This document shows, piece after piece, positions 11,213 to 22,980 of a DNA stretch of 64,000 bases. The notes under the pieces were generated by a model. The model had not been told where the DNA came from, made no database searches, and worked only from the letters and a program-made list of their open reading frames with translations. The translations under genes were made by a program, and so were the position numbers. Within the stretch, counting starts at the first letter, position 1, and every line of letters starts with the position of its first letter. Source of the stretch: Lojkania enalia (Eukaryota > Ascomycota > Dothideomycetes > Pleosporales); assembly GCA_010094045.1 (NCBI GenBank), contig ML986727.1, positions 33,189 through 97,188 on the forward strand, in the 5' to 3' direction.

Positions 11213-12467
11213 TCAAACTCTGATAACAATCTTTCCCACATGGTTTCCAGAAACTAAGTAGTCAAAAGCCGCCTTCGCATCATCGAATTGAAATATTCGA
11301 TCAATAATCGTATCAAGCTTAACACCTTTTTCCTCCAGAAAACTATTAACTTCCTCAAAGTCCGATTTTGATCCAACACGGATGCCCCTACAAAATATAT
11401 TATTAGCTTGCGACCAAGGATAACCGTGCTATGAGCTCAGGGTATGAGGTTAGATGAGTAGAAAACGTACTGAATTTTCGCAGACTTAATCATGACCCCC
11501 AACAACGTACTCGGATCCCAGTCTGCCTTCTTCTGATCCAAGAAACCCACTAAAGAAATAGTCCCATACACCGTCCTCAAACTTTCCAGATCTTCAGGGA
11601 AGGATGCCGCGCCGGTGTTATTAATGACGATATCCACACCTTTACCATCGGTGAGAGCTTTTACCTGCTCCGCTTGGTTGGGATGCGTTTTGTAGTTAAA
11701 CGTTTTGATGAGTGGACTTAGTTTCTTAATAGATTCGAGTTTGGCGGACGAGGAGGAAGTAATGATGGGGGTTATGCCTGCCGCGATACAGATGAGCAGA
11801 GCAAACATGCTTACACCACCAGTGCCTGAGTCATACGTTAGCGCTTATTCAATAGGAATTCAATTGAAGGAATAGGTGATACCCTGCAAAAGTACACTTG
11901 TATCTTCATCCAACAATCGCAGGCGATTGAGAGCTGTCCAAGCAGTAACACCCGCGCAAGGAATCGTTGATGCCTATCAAATGTCACTCGACATCATGGT
12001 ATGAAACCTTTTCGACTTGGGGCTAAACAGACCTCTTCCCACGACATGTTTCTTGGAATCTTGACCAAGACATCCTCATGGAAAACGGCATACTCTGCCA
12101 AAACACCAATCTTATCGCCCAGCATCTCTCCAACAGAATCCCTCTTTCTCCCGCTCAAATCCCCGATGTTAAAACATGGTGATACTCGATCCCCAACTTT
12201 GAATTTGTGCGCTTCGGAGCCTGTAGCTACAATTTCTGCGGCACAGTCCGAAGCCGTGATCCCGTGTTCCGCGACTGGAATTGGGTACCGCCCATCCAGC
12301 ATTCCGACATCGCGGAAGTTGAGCGAAACGGCATGAATCTTGATGAGCACATCCTTAGGTGACAGCGAGGGAGGAAGATGCTCTGTTGTGAGCTCGATGG
12401 TGCGTGGATAGGGACCGGCGGTGCGGCGGTAGGCTTTGTATGATTGCGGTAAGGTTGTGGAACTCAT
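11213..12467 (-). CDS. MDR-superfamily (zinc-type) alcohol dehydrogenase / quinone oxidoreductase-like protein
   Basis: Predicted NAD(P)-dependent oxidoreductase of the medium-chain dehydrogenase family. Four exons fit in frame: 12467-12033, 11973-11883, 11825-11471 and 11387-11213, with introns of 59, 57 and 83 bp, giving 351 aa, the usual family length. Residues about 40-140 form the GroES-like domain (LIKIHAVSLNFRDVGMLDGR, GDRVSPCF). The nucleotide-binding motif GTGGVS sits right at the exon 2/3 junction, and VDIVINNTGA follows. The C-terminus is FDDAKAAFDYLVSGNHVGKI, typical of the family. Catalytic zinc ligands are not obvious, so a zinc-free quinone-reductase-like role is possible. The substrate is unknown. 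No premature stops with this splicing. Confidence 0.85.
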
Positions 12468-13406
12468 GTTGTTCGATTGCTGGCTAATACGAGTTTGGCT
12501 TTTCTTTAAAAATCAATGGGTTTTTGTATCTTCTTGGATGGGCTAAATTGTTGGGGGAAATTTGTCAGCATGGCCGAAATTGGTCGGGATAATGTGGGGT
12601 TATTGGTATGTGATTAGATACCTAAACAAGTTGTGTTCTTTGAGCGTAATATAGGATCTGTGCACAGTGAATTATGCTGATCGTCTGTTATCTCCACTAG
12701 ATTGCTGAGCATATTTTATCTTATCCGGAATTCAAGGCCGTCGTTTGTGTTTCGCCTTCTAGCCACAACACGGTTAGCATGTGGATGTGTCGAGTACCTG
12801 CAAATACGCCGCCTTACTAAGTTGACCCCGCAATCTTGGCATGCGCAACTTTCTTACGTGATCGAGATGCTATGGTTTTCGCTTAGTCTAACTCGTTGGA
12901 GGGTGGATATCGAGGTGATAGACCTCACAAACATCGGCGTTTGCAGACTAGTCCCGATTAGGACTAGCTCTATTTAGATAGTCCTTCTTGAGAGCGCGCT
13001 CCACCAAGCAAGCAACAATCAACATGCTTCCTCCACTCTGTCTACCACAGCTCAACATAACTCCAGACTATTCTTAATGGCCTAAGAGGCCGCCAGGCTC
13101 TGTCAGTTGGCGACCGAGTCCTAGAAGTAGTTCAATAATTTTGTATGAAAATGGCAGCGGGACAATTTACGCGGCCAATGATACCTCTCAAGTAGCAGTG
13201 GGCCCGGACAGCAAGATATCCAAAAAAAAAATGGACCCAGAGACACCTCTTCATAGTGAGGACCCTTTCCTCACGACAATGAACAAGAATCCTTATTTAT
13301 TCCACAGGATATCGTGCTGGACATTAAACAATGTATAATTAGTGTTTACTATAGGGGCGATACCGGATCCAAACCTGCAACTGAAAACAATAACCAAGTC
13401 CAAAAA
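12468..13406. other. Intergenic
   Basis: Contains the upstream region of the minus-strand oxidoreductase and the 3' flank of the next minus-strand gene. Short open frames here (12702-12977, 13141-13338) have no motifs. Nothing else seen. Confidence 0.5.
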
Positions 13407-14378
13407 TCAGAATACAGCTAACAGACCACAGAAAACCACAGAAAGCCCAGTAGTGAAACTTGCCCGCCAACTGACAGCTCCGTTCTTCTGATTATTCGAA
13501 TTGCCATCACCGTTCTGATTCACGTTATTATCTCCGTTATTATTATTATTATTATTGGTATTCTCGTCAGTGTTGTTAATATTATTGTAATTATTAATTA
13601 CGAAAGGACTCGGAACTGGAGCTGTCGGCCCAGAGACGGGCCCCGAGGCCGGTGGCTTGGTGGGCGTTGCAATCTCGACTGGAGTAACAATGTTCCCGCC
13701 TGCACCATCCGTAAATGAAGCGAGGGCAGTCTGTTCCGTCGACATAGCACCGCAGTAGACGTTGTAGTAGGTCCCGTCAGGATAATGGATCTCTATGGTC
13801 CCACATTCCGGATACATGTAGCCGCTAGCCTCGTCAGTTACTGCGATGGTGAGTGCTCTACACACTAGGAACTTACCACTTCAGCGCGTACGGGTCGTAC
13901 ATGCAATTTGAACCACAGTATTCCATGCTTGTATATGGTATACACGTAGTCGGTAGATAGCAGCCTGCTGCATTACCTACGGGACAACATCCGGCGGCCC
14001 CAAATTGGTTCACGGCGCAGGAATTGCCGGCTTGACATGTGAGCGAGTACGCTGACTAGGATCAGCTTTTTCGATGTGCTATATTATCTAGATAGAGACG
14101 AGGTGTGTAAATCTACCTTCGATGCCATCGATGTACGCGCATACGCCTGGATTGCGCTGTCGGGCTGCTAGTCGCCTCAAATCTTGCCTGCTACTGTCAT
14201 CCTCGATACCCGGGAGGTACGGAGCCTCGGTGGGGACAGGGCTGATCCCCTGGAATGGCTGCGATATCGAGAATGAATTTGTCTGTTGGGGGGAGAGTAA
14301 ATGCATGGCGTGGCCTGGAAAGAAGAGAAGGGAGCAAGAGGTAGAAAGGAGGATACGCGTGAACGGAGGTTGCTTCAT
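13407..14378 (-). CDS. Cysteine-rich cell-surface protein, probably GPI-anchored
   Basis: Three exons (14378-14117, 14051-13877, 13824-13407; introns 65 and 52 bp) give 284 aa. The N-terminus has a hydrophobic signal-like stretch (ILLSTSCSLLFFPG). Exons 1-3 carry a Cys-rich ectodomain: VCAYIDGIE, TCQAGNSC, AAGCCPVG, GCYLPTTCIPY, YCGSNC, YPECGTIEIHYPDGTYYNVYC. This pattern is common in fungal secreted proteins of unknown function. A Pro/Thr-rich stretch and a very Asn-rich linker (residues about 205-250) follow, then a hydrophobic C-terminus (TTGLSVVFCGLLAVF) ending at the stop, which fits a GPI-attachment signal. The second intron is chosen because nearer AG sites would make it under 20 bp. 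Function unknown. Confidence 0.7.
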
Positions 14379-15307
14379 TTTATGAATCTAAAATTTCGGA
14401 AGACAAAAGACGATGTTGTGGAATTCGGTTATGTGACTAGGCTTCCCCTAAAGACCCAGAGGATTCCCCCTGGCACGCGTTATCTACATACATTATGTCG
14501 TATTCTAGGAGCACCGCATTGGTAATACGAGACCCAGCCATTGAAAAAAAAAGCCATCTATAACGCCACAAAAGATTCTGATAGGTATTAGCCAAATATT
14601 ATGGCATAGGGCTGTCTAACTGAGAGAATGTGGCGTCTGACTTTTTCTAGACCATTCCCGTTTTGACAAATATCTGATCCTCAGCCTTGTGGGCCATGTC
14701 GCAACCATGACTGCGGGAATTGGAAGTAGCAACAGCACTTGTGTCGCAATGCCATTTTCTACGTGATAGACAATAAATTCTCCTTCCGCGGAGAAGGTGT
14801 ACGACGAGTTTCAAAACACTAATATAAGGGTTGTGTCTCCAGACTGGATCCATCATTCCAACCTTGTCTAGGGCATGAAGTCCTCCCGTGTCTATTTATG
14901 GTACCGCTCTAGCCCTTTGGACCCTGAAAATTTCTCTTAAAAACAAAGGCTGTTTGTGATTATCATTCTCCGGTTCCAAGGCTGGCTGAACGAACTCCAA
15001 ATATTACTGCCCACTCGTATGAGTTCTGGGTGCTCTGCAAGCGCAGACTGCTTTGGCAATTTTAGACGAAGAAGCGTATGTGCTGAGGCAAGATGGGGCT
15101 CTGCTTGTGGCTCAGCTCTAGGAAAATGGGTCCATAAACGGTGAGATGACGAATCTAATTCTGCCATATGCCAGGGGCAGCGACGGGCGACCTAAGTGCT
15201 GTCCATACTTAAGGCCTAGAACACAAGGGAGCAGCAGCTCCAAGGCACCCAGGAAACCACAAGGACCCTCGCTGAAGGCATCCGGTATCGTTTCGACCTG
15301 AGCAAGC
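14379..15307. other. Intergenic (divergent promoter region)
   Basis: Lies between the start of the minus-strand surface protein and the plus-strand membrane protein. No convincing coding sequence. Small open frames on both strands show no motifs. Confidence 0.5.
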
Positions 15308-15880
15308 ATGAGAGGCGTGATTATCTCCACGTTTCTATGTATTCTACTCCCCCTCACCTTTTCCGCTCCCGTAGCCCACAGTCTCGGCGACACTACACTC
15401 ATTCAGGTTGAGAACTCGAACGAATTCCCTTTGTCGGCTCAGCTTGCCTCATTGACGTGTGATGAAGTCACTCTAGAGAGCTGGGAGGGCGCTTTTCATC
15501 AGGCTCTACTATGTGCTTCTAGATGGATCGGCGAAAAGACGGTTGAGTTGACACTCAAGAGGATGAGGATTGCTGCCAACACTTGCAAAGGTGATCCCGC
15601 TGCTGGCCTCCTGAGATATGTCCTGTGCTAACTCTGACAAGAAAATTCCTCAGCTCTATTTTCGACACAGCCTCGCGATTCTTCAACGCCCACAGCAGCG
15701 CAGCTCGGCAAGAGGCAGGATAACACTAATACGAACAACAATGTGAACAACAACGTCAATATGAGCGAGGAGAAGGAGGGAGGTGGGGGGTTGACTACAG
15801 AGGCGAAGATTGGGATCGGGGTTGGCGTTCCCGCGGCTGTGTTTACGTTGATTGGGTTGTTCATCATGTGCTATAAATGA
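15308..15880 (+). CDS. Small single-pass membrane protein, fungal hypothetical
   Basis: Two exons, 15308-15590 and 15654-15880 (63-bp intron with a CTAAC branch point), give 169 aa. The N-terminus is a signal peptide (MRGVIISTFLCILLPLTFSA). A helical middle follows (residues about 55-93) with Cys at LTCDEV, LLCASRW and NTCK. Exon 2 adds a Thr/Pro segment, a possible KR processing site (GKRQDN), an Asn-rich run, and a transmembrane helix IGIGVGVPAAVFTLIGLFIM just before the end (CYK). This is a type I topology with almost no cytoplasmic tail. No known domain; function unknown. It resembles the neighbouring minus-strand surface protein only in its general design. Confidence 0.6.
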
Positions 15881-16485
15881 GGGTGACAGGGATTCGTCTC
15901 TTGCATCGACCTGTCCTTCTGTTTTCCATTTTGTTGGTTTGTTCCTAGACTTATCGATGAGGCGCTATGTGCATATGATTTCCTTTCCGTCTTGTGGTAA
16001 GCCGACTATTCTTATATTCTTATTGTGTTGATGCGCTCTGTTCCATTTCCTGTTCCAGCGGTGGTCTTCGCCATCTACAGTTCCAATTCTTCTGATTTCC
16101 GCACCCCTGCTTCCAATGGTGGCGGCGACTGGGCACGAAAACGGCTTCTTCGATTACTCCTCTCCCGCTTTGTCTCCCTGTCACCTGGCGGCTCCTCGTT
16201 TGAGTTTCGATTGCTTGGAAGGCTCTTGGGCGTGCGGGATGGGGAGCTTCAACCTCGTTGCACTCGCTCCTTCCCTAAGTCTATAGCGGCCTTCCGCCGC
16301 TCCTTCCTCAACAACACACGTATCTGGGTACATAGGTAGGTAGCACGGCACGAAAGAAACACATCCCTTTTTCTTTGTGAGTGCAGTCAATCAGCTACTC
16401 ATTCCACCTGCCCTCGTGCACACCATACACCGCGGTTACTCTGGCTACCCAACTAGTAACCTCTCGTCCTACCTATCTTTCGACC
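15881..16485. other. Intergenic / 5' leader of next gene
   Basis: No supported coding sequence. An upstream in-frame extension from 16381 joins the next gene, but its residues lack a signal peptide and the ATG at 16486 starts a good one, so 16381-16485 is treated as leader. Confidence 0.5.
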
Positions 16486-17635
16486 ATGAAGATCGCCACT
16501 GCCATCCGCTTTTTGGTTGCTGCCGCCGCCTGGATAGCGCCGGCCGTGAGCCACATCGCGGCGCTCTCCCCGCAACGGCTCAGTCGCAATGCCTCCCACG
16601 GCAACCCCAATGCCCAGGGCAAAGGTGAGAACGGCGCTTCTGCGGTTGGCCCTGTCTCCAAGTGGGCTCCTCCGCAGCCGGCCGACAATACCCTCTGGAA
16701 CTACTGCAAATGCAAAGGCGAGAAGTTGTGGCGCGCCACGTACATGTCGGATAGAGACGCTGGCCAACTCTTTAGCCATGGCGTCACTTCAGCTGCGAGT
16801 CGTTTCAGGAACATCGAGGACCTCGACATATGGGGCTACAGTACCGGAGATCTCGGCGGCTGGCAGATTAAATTCGACGTGACTTGGGGCGTCGCCCATG
16901 TTCTGAGAGACCTGGGCTTTTCAGATAAGTGTTCTGCAGAAGATGGCTATCTCGAGTGTTTCAGGGTTGTGCACGGCGACGAGCATGCGGATCTTGACGG
17001 CCAGACTTATGTCGCCAACGGCCGGACCCTGCGCGCAACCGGTGCTTTTTTTTCATTCGCCTTCGATCCCGAAGATGGAAGTAGGCAGTCTTTCTATCCG
17101 GAATGTCTCGTCGCGTTTGTCCAGCTGACAGCCGCGTAGTCTTCATATTCATGGAAAAGCTCACGGCAAAATATGCCGCGCGACAGCGACACCCTCCCGT
17201 CCTGGGGAACGCTCTTCCAGCCCTGCAGCAGTCGTCCGATGTGGCGTGGCTTTTCTATAAATATGTTGCCGATCAACAGGAAAACGACGTCAGGAACCTC
17301 AAAAACTTTCTTGTTGTCTCCATATCGAATACCAATACCCTTCGCATCATACGACGCGTGCTCGACCAGAGAGGGACGACGCTCGGTCCGTGGCCCGGCT
17401 TGGAGATAGCCATTAATTCGGACGAGGGCCATGCACTTCTGGGTATGGACTCTTCCGGTCGGGAGTCTCTTGCTAAAGGGTAGCAGGCTCTCCAAATGGT
17501 AATGCCCTGGGGTACATGTTGGTGCAGCACAAGGCTGAGCTGGGCCACTTCGGCGTGAGCAAGGTCAGGATGTTCTATGGCGGCACTCCTGTTCATCGTC
17601 CTTGCCTCCTCTTCTATGTCGGAAGGTTAACCTGA
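16486..17635 (+). CDS. Secreted fungal-only protein of the 'CKCKGEKL' type
   Basis: Three exons (16486-17080, 17140-17442, 17487-17635; introns 59 and 44 bp) give 348 aa. The signal peptide is MKIATAIRFLVAAAAWIAPAVS. The mature protein begins with a short spacer, then NYCKCKGEKLWRAT, a mixed region with DKCSAEDGYLECF, RTLRATGAFFSFAFDPEDG across the first splice, SSDVAWLFYKYV, LKNFLVVSISNTNTLRIIRRVL, WPGLEIAINSDEGHALLGSPNGNALGYMLVQHK spread over the second splice, and a C-terminal CLLFYVGR. I recall this arrangement as a recurrent ascomycete family of secreted proteins without assigned function; an effector-like or enzymatic role is inference. If unspliced, the first exon would stop at 17139. 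Confidence 0.72.
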
Positions 17636-18360
17636 CAAGGCCCGCTAAAGCAATGCGGACAGAATTCCAAACCTAGACCCCCAGTCCTGCAAAATCGACT
17701 TATCGGGGCGAGGACTGATGGATTATTCGGAAGAGCATAAGTTTCCTAGTGCTGCGGGCAGCAACCGTAAAAATAGGTGGTGTTAGTTAGCAAGAAAAAA
17801 AGGTCTTCGAGCACCAAATCTCGCATCACTCACGCGTATCTTGTTTAGCCGTCATACCTATTGAGGATATGCCTTGGCATTGGCCTTACGGGCCTAGGAA
17901 GCGGCTGACCATTCAGCTATACCCAAAGCGAAGACAAGCGACGGCTCCCCGAAGACTGAAAACGGCACAGTCGTGCAAGGACAACACTCACAGACGCTCT
18001 TGGTTGATCGCTCTTTGGTGCCCATTGTCCATGCGCCCCAACCCAGTTAACCACACGCAACGCCAATCGCGCGACCCCAAGGCTGCTCGAGAAACATGGT
18101 CTTGCGTCCTGAGGGGCATTACGACGCGCCACGGGTCATTCGATGCGCCACACATGGCAGCCCAGCCTATGACATGCGAAACAAGACTAGCTAAACTGCA
18201 TTTGGATGCCCTGAGTCTCGGCGCCTCGCCCGGTCTGCGAGTTGACGTGCCGTCCCCGAAGTGAGATACTGAATGGATCACGATTGCGCAGCGAACAAGT
18301 CAGCATAAAGACAGCTGCCTGCCTCCCAATCCGCAACATGCCTACCCCTGCTTGCCCACC
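17636..18360. other. Intergenic
   Basis: Upstream region of the arylsulfotransferase. The open frame at 17869-18264 has no motif or compositional support. Confidence 0.5.
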
Positions 18361-20175
18361 ATGCATCACCGGATCGCACTCCTCCTCTCCGCAGCATTGC
18401 CCCTTGGGTTTGCCCAGGACACGGTCTCGTACGATTACGATAGCTATGGTGAGAATGATCCTGAGGGAACTCCCTTCCAGACGTTCATGTCGAATGGAGA
18501 CGTGAAACCGCCTCAGATGCACATCAATTCAAATCAATCCGGACTGGCACCCGGCTATGTCTTCCTTGGCATTGACGGCGAACCAACGTCTGAACAGAAC
18601 TTCCCGACCATTTTCGGTAAGCGCATACCTGTAATCACGTGATTCTGTGCTTATCCGTCCATACTGGGGCTGATTCGTTCAGATATGTCGGAAGAGAGGA
18701 TGGGCACACTCGTCTGGACTGGAAACTACACTGAACCCTTTGACTTTCGAGCCCAGACGTACCAGGGCCAGCCAGTCCTCACGTTCTGGTCTGGCGACCT
18801 ATTGGGCGGCTTTGGGCACGGATCTTATTACGTGTTGAACCAGTCCTACATGGAAGTCGCGCACTTCTCCCCTGTGGGCTTTGTGAATGAGGGAGATATC
18901 CATGAGTTCGTAATCACATCCGATGACACCGCCCTGGTTCCCATCTATCACCCCGTTCCCGTTGATCTGACATCGGTCGGGGGCGATTCGGACGCCTGGA
19001 TTTATGAAAGTACTTTTCAGGAAATCAACATCGAGACGGGAGAGCTAGTCTTCCAATGGAATGCCTCGACACATGTAGGCTTTAACGAATCTTTCAACTC
19101 CCTCTCAGACGTGGGAACCGAGGATTCGCCTTGGGACTTTTTCCACATCAATTCCATTGAGAAGGATATCAATGGCGACTTTCTTGTCTCCGCACGCGTC
19201 ATGGACTGCATCTATAAAATCTCCGGCGATGATGGTCACATCATTTGGCGTCTCCATGGTCAACAATCTGACTTCGACGTTGAAGAGACCGCCTATTTCT
19301 CTCGTCAACATGATGCGCGATGGGTGGACGAACAGCAAACGCGTATGACGCTCTTTGACAATGGACCTAGGGATGATGTCGAGTATTCTCGCGGGCTGTT
19401 GTTGGCTGTAGACCAGGATGCCATGACCGTTCGATTGATCCAGGAATTCACCAACGAAGCTCAGACATTTGGTCAATATGAGGGTAGTCTACAGGCCATC
19501 AATGAATCGGATTCAAATACCAATTTTTTCCTCGGCTACGGCAACCAGCCATTTTTCGCCGAGTTCGATAGCAACGGGAATATTCTACTAGACGCCCAAT
19601 TTGGCAAGACCAACGTAGTGAACTCGTACCGAGCTTACAAGTTGCCATGGCAAGGGAAGCCGCTCACGAAGCCCGATATCCACTTTGATAAAGATGGGAA
19701 CATGGTATATTTCAGCTGGAATGGGGCCACTGACGTTGAGGAATGGATCGTATACACGGCAAATTCGACGAATACGACGAGGTGGTCCAACGTGACGTCC
19801 GCGCGTCGCACCGGCTTCGAAACTACGATCGATTTGTCGGAATTAGAGTTGCAAACGTACATAAGAGGGAGAGCTGTCAATGGCACTGGCGGAACGCTTG
19901 GATGGACGAGAGCTGGAGATGGTGAGCAGTTTTATGATGCCCCGGATGGAGATGATAGTTTCACATCATCATCTACTACATCTACTAGTTCGATGAGCTC
20001 AACGAGCGCCGTTTCACCGACTGGCACGGATGTAACGACGACTTCGACCCTAGGGCCGGCGACTTCATCCCCAGGGCCTGCGATTTCACCCACAGGTGGT
20101 GCTGCGGTGAGCGTACAGGGATTTGTGGACGTGATTGTTGGTGTTGTTGTGGTTGTTGGTGTGGGAATTTTGTAG
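18361..20175 (+). CDS. Arylsulfotransferase-family (ASST) protein, secreted, probably GPI-anchored
   Basis: Two exons, 18361-18616 and 18683-20175 (66-bp intron), give 582 aa. The start ATG at 18361 has a good context (CCACC) and opens a signal peptide (MHHRIALLLSAALPLGFAQ). The body matches the fungal arylsulfotransferase (beta-propeller) family: SYYVLNQSYMEV, DFFHINSIEKDINGDFLVSA, CIYKISGDDGHIIWRL, QQSDF, RQHDARW and TLFDNGP. The His residues in DFFHINS and RQHDA are the conserved ones of the family. Residues about 500-555 are Ser/Thr-rich, ending in a hydrophobic tail (VDVIVGVVVVVGVGIL), consistent with GPI anchoring. Sulfate transfer between phenolic compounds is known for bacterial ASST; activity of the fungal branch is not established. 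Confidence 0.88.
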
Positions 20176-20783
20176 GCTATGAAAGGTTGTAAAATGTATT
20201 GCAGTAATATTAATAATGAATATGGGTAGTTGGGATTGTAGCCCTAGATATTTTCACGGGGTACCCAATGCAGCGGTTTACAGCCCGCACACTTAAAGAT
20301 AATACAGGAGTTTTTTGCATCCTTGCATGAAAGCTACACCTATCAATCGGGAAAGCAAAATGATCGTGGCTCATACTCCGTACCATATGTTCTACTAATG
20401 GACGTCACGCGAGAGCATCGACATTTGAGGATTGGCAACGCCAAGCTTTTGCCGAGGCGCTCAATGAGCCTCCCAGAATCCTGAAGCGGTCAAAATATGG
20501 TTTGAAACACGCCCTAGATTCAAAAATTGTACGAATTTGCATCCCTTAGAGCTTTCGAGGTAGATCGGAGACCGTTGTCAAGAATGGGATAAGAATTCAC
20601 CAACAATGCGAATAGTGGATATGCGATTAGTGAATGCTCGATATCATTTATTATTTCGACATTGTAATATAATCAAGCATTCCAAAAGATGATTCTCAAA
20701 CAAAAACTATATTGACATGCATGTGGGTAGAATAAGTCCGCCGAGTCTCATTATTTAACTTCATACAGATATACACCCCTATA
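20176..20783. other. Intergenic
   Basis: 3' flank of the arylsulfotransferase. No gene recognised. Confidence 0.5.
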
Positions 20784-20932
20784 TGTCGCGTATCAGGTGG
20801 CATCAATTGCTGAGGCAAATATTGATGTATTGAAAGAGGGTAAGTAGCCTGTCTAGCTAGAGGCTGGCAATGGCGAGATTATATAGACCTAAAAACAAAC
20901 CAACTGTAATAGGATAGTAGAAACATGTGACA
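20784..20932 (-). mobile_element. Solo LTR, 149 bp, copy 1
   Basis: Begins TGTCGCG and ends GTGACA, and is flanked by a perfect 5-bp target duplication CTATA (20779-20783 and 20933-20937). It is the reverse complement of the repeats at 29234-29382 and 53882-54030, all 149 bp. The size, TG...CA ends and 5-bp duplication fit an LTR left after recombination. No internal retroelement sequence of this family lies in the window. Confidence 0.88.
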
Positions 20933-20937
20933 CTATA

Positions 20938-21228
20938 CAATCCTTCGGGGTGAATTAGAAACCGTTACCGAGAGAGACAAGAATTGCCAACGAAGCTTAG
21001 ACAGCCAAGTATCGACGTTACCAAGGATGAACCTACCGAGCCTCTATCCCTATGCCCCCAAAGTCCATAATAATGTGATGTCCCTACGCGCGAATCTCCC
21101 ATATGGAACCGGACTTCCTTCTCAAAATGCCCTTCACGAATAGAAGTATCTCAATATTAGGACACACCTTTAGGTTGGCGTCACTCGATATCTACGCCCA
21201 TTAAGCTAATAGTAGTTCTAGGAATTTC
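20938..21228. other. Intergenic
   Basis: No gene seen between the solo LTR and the BTB relic. Confidence 0.4.
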
Positions 21229-22101
21229 GACTAGACCATCGTCAAGGTTAAGGCCGGGAAAGCTGACCATCCAGAATCATTTAGCTGTCACTGAGAGCCC
21301 CTTAGCAGATGTTCTAGCCGCTTTGAGAGACATTTCCAACAAGGCAAATCGCCCTACAAGAGCGAAAAACCTTGCCTCGAGCTTGAGGACACGCATCCCG
21401 ACGTCTTTGATGCGTTCATGATATGGCTCTACACCGGGCATATACCGCATCATCTCATTGAGGGGGGTAAGGAAGTTCACGCGCTAACCTCGACGGTTAA
21501 CCTCAATAAACACAAAGGTACATCGGCAGGAAATGATAAATGCAACGGCGATGATGTTGACGTGGCTTCGTGGGGCATTAGTCTTGAAAACATGACACGG
21601 TCATTGTCGAGGGGCAATCCAACACAACATCAGACTCTATGGATGGATCTGCAGAAAAGGGATTTGGGGCAATGGACGCCGAGAAAGTTACCCCACCAGC
21701 CCCCTCTATCCCAACTCGCTCCACAGTGGAGAAACCCGAGCCGCCAAAAGAAACGTTCTGTCCATGCTGCTCGCGGCCCTAAAAGTGGCGCGGACTAGAA
21801 GGCTTCCTCGAACGGCGTTTCATCAACCTCTGTCTTCGCGCACAGATACTCGATCCCAAAACTCCGACGCGCGGTCCTAATATGCTAGCAAACAAATGAC
21901 GAAATCCTACAGTCGATACCCAACCATAGCAATGTCATCGCAGCATACGAATGCCTGCCCCCTACTTCCCCGCCGTGTAGGTACTTCCTAGATATGCATA
22001 ACGTGGATTGGAATCCGGATAAGGATGATGAGAGGATGATTTCACTGCGCTCCCAACTCCCGCAGGCTTTCTTGTTCGAACTTGTCACTATACGACAGTA
22101 A
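21229..22101 (+). pseudogene. BTB/POZ-domain protein, degenerate
   Basis: From 21241 the frame reads VKVKAGKADHPESFSCH, an in-frame TGA at 21292, then SRCSSRFERHFQ, LELEDTHPDVFDAFMIWLYTG, which is the core of a BTB/POZ fold as found in many fungal proteins (FSVH...S.YFE.....LED..P..F..F..WLYTG). After a long variable stretch a stop occurs at 21796-21798. Further conserved-looking sequence continues in another frame (NVIAAYECLPPTSPLC, NVDWNPDKDDERMISLRSQ, AFLFELVTI, to about 22095), which is the usual C-terminal part of these proteins. The nonsense codon and frame change indicate a pseudogene; an unrecognised intron could explain part of the break. The start codon is not identifiable. Confidence 0.65.
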
Positions 22102-22903
22102 CTCTACGTCCGGTGACTTTTGACTCCTTTTTGGGGGGTTTCTCTCGCTGCTTTTGGAGTCACTTGCACCCAAAGTGCTAGGTCTAACCTCTGCAACAAC
22201 ATCAGCATTTATGGCCTAGCCCGCTCACTGTTCCATGCTGTCTCGTTTCATGCTTCCTGAATTCTAAAATTAATAATAACTGAACGACCCCCAAAAAGGA
22301 CCCACATACATCCTATCGATTTATTATCGACGCTTCCTCCGCCTTGTTAGAATATTGCCTTGTTTACACTCGGAGGAGCATTAAACGCGCGAGTTCATTC
22401 GCTCTTCCTACTCTCATTTGACGCCGGCTCCTATTATATTTAGCAGCCTGTTCTGTGTAGTCCATATGGGTCTATCCTGTTGATCTGTAATCGATGCCAT
22501 CCTGGTAGCTGTCAAGCGCCTCTCCATCTTCCCTTTGGACCACTAGTACAGGTATGACCATAACTACCACAGCTACACGCTAAAGAAGGATGCATGAACG
22601 CTGAATATATATTGACATGTAACGACCATTCCCTTTGTCTCTTCGTAGTTAATTCTCAAATAATAATAGATCACTTGGCTTCGCCAAACAACTATGGTTC
22701 CTTTACTAGAAGAGAGACACGTGACATTCTCCTTCTACTTACTGAAGCTCGATTCTACCTATCTACGAATAACCTATCCTATCCTTTCGATTCAGAACAA
22801 CGGTCGCGACCAGATAAGTCCTAATAGTAGTCGCAGCTCGGACCACCCCAGACGACCAATCTTATAGTTAGCCAATTAAGAAAACCCGTGTGCAGCATAA
22901 CGT
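22102..22903. other. Intergenic
   Basis: No coding or repeat feature recognised. It ends at the left edge of a Fot1-type element. Confidence 0.5.
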
Positions 22904-22904
22904 A

Positions 22905-22943
22905 TCGTACAAGCGAGATGCGCGTACAAGTAAGCTGCGCACT
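22905..22943 (+). repeat. Left TIR of family C Fot1 element
   Basis: Pairs with the reverse complement of 29887-29926 with a few transitions (for example AAGCGAG versus AAACGAG). Two tandem subterminal repeats starting GTACAAG are visible. Confidence 0.85.
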
Positions 22944-22980
22944 TCTCCCAAGAGAACACCACCATCTATCTACCAGCGCG

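Noticed and set aside
16381..16485. Upstream in-frame extension of the secreted protein
   Set aside because: The ATG at 16486 opens a clean signal peptide; the extension would bury it 35 residues in.
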